DNA of 64,000 nt, taken from positions 4,671,001 to 4,735,000 of the forward strand of contig NC_070563.1 in NCBI RefSeq assembly GCF_026914185.1. The letters run 5' to 3'. Both the position numbers and the translations under genes were made by a program. The DNA is from Puccinia triticina (taxonomy: Eukaryota > Basidiomycota > Pucciniomycetes > Pucciniales > Pucciniaceae). This document shows, one piece after another, positions 61,205 through 64,000 of the stretch; the stretch's first letter is position 1, and the number at the start of each line of letters is the position of its first letter. The notes beneath the pieces are model-generated. The model saw nothing but the letters and a program-made list of their open reading frames with translations, ran no database searches and had not been told where the DNA came from.

Positions 61205-61548
61205 GGTACCTGTGGTACCCGCCGGTAGTACCACCACTACCTGCCAGCGGGTGCCATTTCTGGGTCTGGGTGTCCAAAATTCCAAAAACCTATGGGGTTA
61301 CCTGCACCCATTGCGGGTACCCAGGTCCAGATGGCCATCTCCACTGAAAATGCAGTGGCAAAAACACCTTGGCCTCTAGTCAACAAAACAGAAGGGATCA
61401 GAAATGAAGTCAAATTCAATATAAAAGCAGAGCACAACAAGCTTGTAATTATGTACATCAATACACATATCTTTTCATTTGTTTTCTTTTTTTTTAAATT
61501 GTGAGGAGATGGGGGAGGAATGGGGGGCAGCACCCTGCAGTGGCAAGT

Positions 61549-63489
61549 TCATTTTTTTCCACTTCTCTTATTTTTCCGCATAATGGCTTGTTGAAGTGCC
61601 CAAATCTTCTCAGTTTCTTCTCCTACATATTTTGGATAAATTGGCAACCAGTAAGAAGGGTCCTGGAATTCCTGATTCATTGATTGTTGAAAAATTTACA
61701 CCAATTAGTTTTATGAGTTTGTTCAAGATGATAATTGTGTAAAAAAGCTAACCTGATTTCCATGCTCAAAAGCAGCAACCCTGGCAACACCAGAAAATGA
61801 GGATGCTTGGCTTGATAAAGCAACAGAAAAGTGAAGAGGATTTTTGGTGTCTTTGCTGAAGTAAATTTGCCCAAGGCCATGCCAAAGTATCCGGAGGGGA
61901 CCATGAAAGGAGTATCCAGAACCACCAGGATAAGCAACCCCTAAAGCTGGAAGGATTAGGTCGCCACCACAATGATTACCAATTGAAACAACTGCATCAA
62001 ACAAAAACCCATTTTCTGGATCTCGGTGTGTCTGAAATTGACTATTAAAACTGATAGCCCGTGCTGAAAACCATTTTTCAGAATCAGACCAGATAACATC
62101 TAGTGATGGACTTGGAAGAAAAACTTACAGGCAAGAATGGGGTTGAGTTCTTTCTCCAAATCCTTCTGAATCCAATTGCTTCCATGCTTGATCAAGTATT
62201 CAAAACTTTTTTCAGCAATGGAAGCAGCTTGAGGAAGAAAAGATTTGTTGATCCAATAAGATAAAAGAAGATAGTAATCCAAACCACTTCCCAACAATTC
62301 ACTTGGATTCAATATGGAATTTGGTGGACTCATTCCATGGGAATATGGAAGCACTGGAGGCTGTTCCTCTTTCCAACAAAGATTGATGCCCTGCATTTCC
62401 TCCATTTTGATCTGTTCAGTAGTGTGCGGTAGCTTGAGATCCAAGAAGCGGTGTGATTCCTCCTGAAAGACACAAGAAATGCTTCACTGTCAGGATAGTT
62501 CAACTTCAGATAAACTGCAAGAATTCACTGACACTCTCCGGGGCATATCCATATTTTTGGAATGACACCAAGGAAGCCACAATTTCTTCTTTGATGGCCA
62601 ATGGGACTTCTGTGACCTCGCTCATGTCATCGAGGGGGTAGGGAGTCTTTGGAGGGGATAAGACTGGATCGTCCGAAATTACCATTTCTTTTGTTCTTGG
62701 TGAGAATGAAAGCTTTGATACAAGATTTTCAAGGCTTTTTACAGCAACATCCTGTGGCAAAATAGACAGATTAGAGTTGATGATGGGTCAGAAAAATTGT
62801 AGGCAAAATAGACAGATTAGAGTTGATGATGGGTCAGAAAAAATGTAGTTTTACTGACCTCAAAAGTCGGATGAACATTATTGGGATTCTTTTCCACCGG
62901 AGGAATACCAACCCCACAACACCTGTCGGACTCGTCCAACAAAATAACCATCCTGGTACCGTCCAAGGGCGTACATTTCTGTTCGAGTTCTTTGGCGAGT
63001 TGCAAGACGCAAGAGAGATTCGGGTATCGAAGGCAGAAAGGTTTCTTAGGTATATCCGTGGTAACGTTTGCCGCCTTGTAGTCTAGGATTGTTTTTTCGA
63101 CCTCATTGGCAGAATCTCGGATCTGGTTTTGTAGCATGGTTTGCGGAGCAGCTCGGGAAAATGCCTTTCTGACATGCGTAACGATTGTGTCGATATCCAG
63201 ATTAGGAAATTCCTGCATTAAGAACACGGCCATGATATCAAAATCGACTTTCGCTACCGCAGCATTGACCCTTTGCCTCATCAGCCGTTTGCACATCATC
63301 TGCACGATTGTGTCGTGATTTTTGTATGAACCATCGGTCGGTGGGTTTGGTGGCCCACACTCGATTCTAAAGAGCACAAAGCAAGATTGATTCCCCCATC
63401 AGTTTTACAAACCCGGTAGATAATGGATCTGAAATTTCTCCTTGGACTAATAATCAATCAATTGCTTACTTTTGTTTCTTTCGAGGCAT
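61549..63489 (-). CDS. protein with 2-oxoglutarate/Fe(II) dioxygenase-like C-terminus
   Basis: Six exons fit in phase: 63489-63470, 63366-62859, 62751-62533, 62462-62129, 62063-61753 and 61671-61549, about 504 residues from MPRKKQKIECGPP to a stop at 61549. The N-terminal 200 residues (MMCKRLMRQRVNAAVAKVDF, then RMVILLDESDRCCGVGIPP) match nothing I recognise. The C-terminal part has FNSQFQTHRDPEN with an H-x-D pair, then GNHCGGDLILPALG and, about 20 residues on, a HGPLRILWHG segment that could supply the distal His. This order fits a double-stranded beta-helix dioxygenase. It resembles the fungal TET/JBP-like group often found with KDZ transposons, though a prolyl-hydroxylase-like enzyme is possible. 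The substrate is unknown. A separate gene boundary between the two halves cannot be excluded, but the splice phases join cleanly. Confidence 0.65.
62756..62847. repeat. 46-bp tandem duplication inside an intron
   Basis: Copies 62756-62801 and 62802-62847 both start GGCAAAATAGACAGATTAGA and are nearly identical. They lie within the second intron (62752-62858) of the dioxygenase-like gene, roughly doubling its length without harming the splice sites. Confidence 0.9.
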
Positions 63490-63929
63490 TTCAAGTTCAG
63501 CTGATGAAGGTAAAACGGATGGGTCTGGGCAGATGGGGAGATAAAGGTCAGCTAGAATTGGTTGGCGGATTCCAGTTTAATAGGCGAGCTGCCTGCACAA
63601 CTCACCTGGTCCTCCAGTAGGGTGAGGGTGCATTGTAGCAGATGAAATCGATTTGGCCGCTCGGTTAGGTTATATTGTATTGAGTTCGGGCTGAGAAACC
63701 AACGCAATTCAGGCCCACGGTCCGGATGAAAGACCAAAGCCTAAACCAAACGGAGACAGAGAGTACAGCATTAGTTATTGAAAGAAAATACCGAGCCAGG
63801 AGACCTCCTACCGTCGACAGTCTTGGGGTGACAGGTAGCAGCAGTTCGGTCTTGAGCGTCGACCTGGCCCTCTTTAAATCGATGACCGGTCACATCGATG
63901 CCTATTGATGACTTATCACATGGATGACC
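63490..63929. other. 5' flank of the dioxygenase-like gene
   Basis: A minus-strand stretch at about 63721-63606 (LVFHPDRGPELRWFL) reads like coding sequence and ends at a gtgagt donor, but its phase does not fit the MPRKKQK exon. It may be part of another gene or an alternative first exon. Confidence 0.35.
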
Positions 63930-64000
63930 TAGCTTAACTAAGCCTCTCGAACGGAGGGTCCGGGGGACCCCGCCCGGAGGGCTCTCCGCAGGCCAGGACA
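63930..64000. repeat. CTTAACTAAGCCTCTC family element, cut by window end
   Basis: The start CTTAACTAAGCCTCTC equals that at 21129. GGAGGGTCCGGGGGACCCCG follows as a palindromic core. The far end is outside the window. Confidence 0.6.

Noticed and set aside
60214..61343. A third TAGAGATGGC-type hAT-like element
   Set aside because: Each end has a mismatch (TAGAGCTGGC, GCCATCTCCA) and the flanks show no 8-bp duplication, so it is only noted as a possible worn copy.
63552..63737. First exon of the dioxygenase-like gene
   Set aside because: Its donor phase does not match the frame of the MPRKKQK exon, and a good ATG exists at 63489.

Overview
The window looks like nuclear DNA from a basidiomycete, most probably a rust fungus (Pucciniales). 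The protein genes are split by many short GT-AG introns, a tRNA gene has an intron, and the gene islands sit in a dense, varied repeat landscape. One element is a full Copia retrotransposon, and a gypsy remnant and a KDZ-type remnant resemble rust families. The assignment to rusts is inference; no species is named.

Layout: 1-906 is the 3' part of a cysteine-rich protein gene cut by the window edge. 2249-12040 (minus) is a complete ATR/Mec1/Rad3 checkpoint kinase gene. 12310-18185 is repeats: a foldback element, minisatellites and a broken KDZ-like gene. 18186-20854 (minus) is NAF1, the H/ACA snoRNP assembly factor. 20907-25046 is gene-poor, with palindromic repeats, a gypsy RNase H relic and an orphan set of coding exons. 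25047-29473 is a secreted subtilisin-like protease. 30145-31476 (minus) is an unrecognised protein gene. 33478-36337 holds two hAT-like non-autonomous elements and a MITE. 36981-38577 is glutamine synthetase, followed by tRNA-Val(AAC). 40110-45687 is a Copia element with identical 5-bp target duplications. 45794-54075 is mostly repeats, including a 3.5-kb hAT-like element stuffed with hairpin minisatellites. 55590-59514 is lipin (PAH1-type phosphatidate phosphatase). 61549-63489 (minus) encodes a protein with a C-terminal 2-oxoglutarate/Fe(II) dioxygenase-like domain.

The recognised host genes are unrelated housekeeping or secreted functions (DNA damage signalling, snoRNP assembly, nitrogen assimilation, lipid synthesis, proteolysis) and show no cluster logic. 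The most striking pattern is in the repeats. Several unrelated non-autonomous DNA elements, defined here by their terminal inverted repeats and target-site duplications, carry internal tandem arrays whose units are themselves short perfect hairpins. The best case is 47209-50692, which has an exact 8-bp target duplication and holds 26 nearly identical 39-bp hairpin units plus two further hairpin arrays.

All exon borders were read by eye from splice consensus and frame; none was checked against transcripts or databases.
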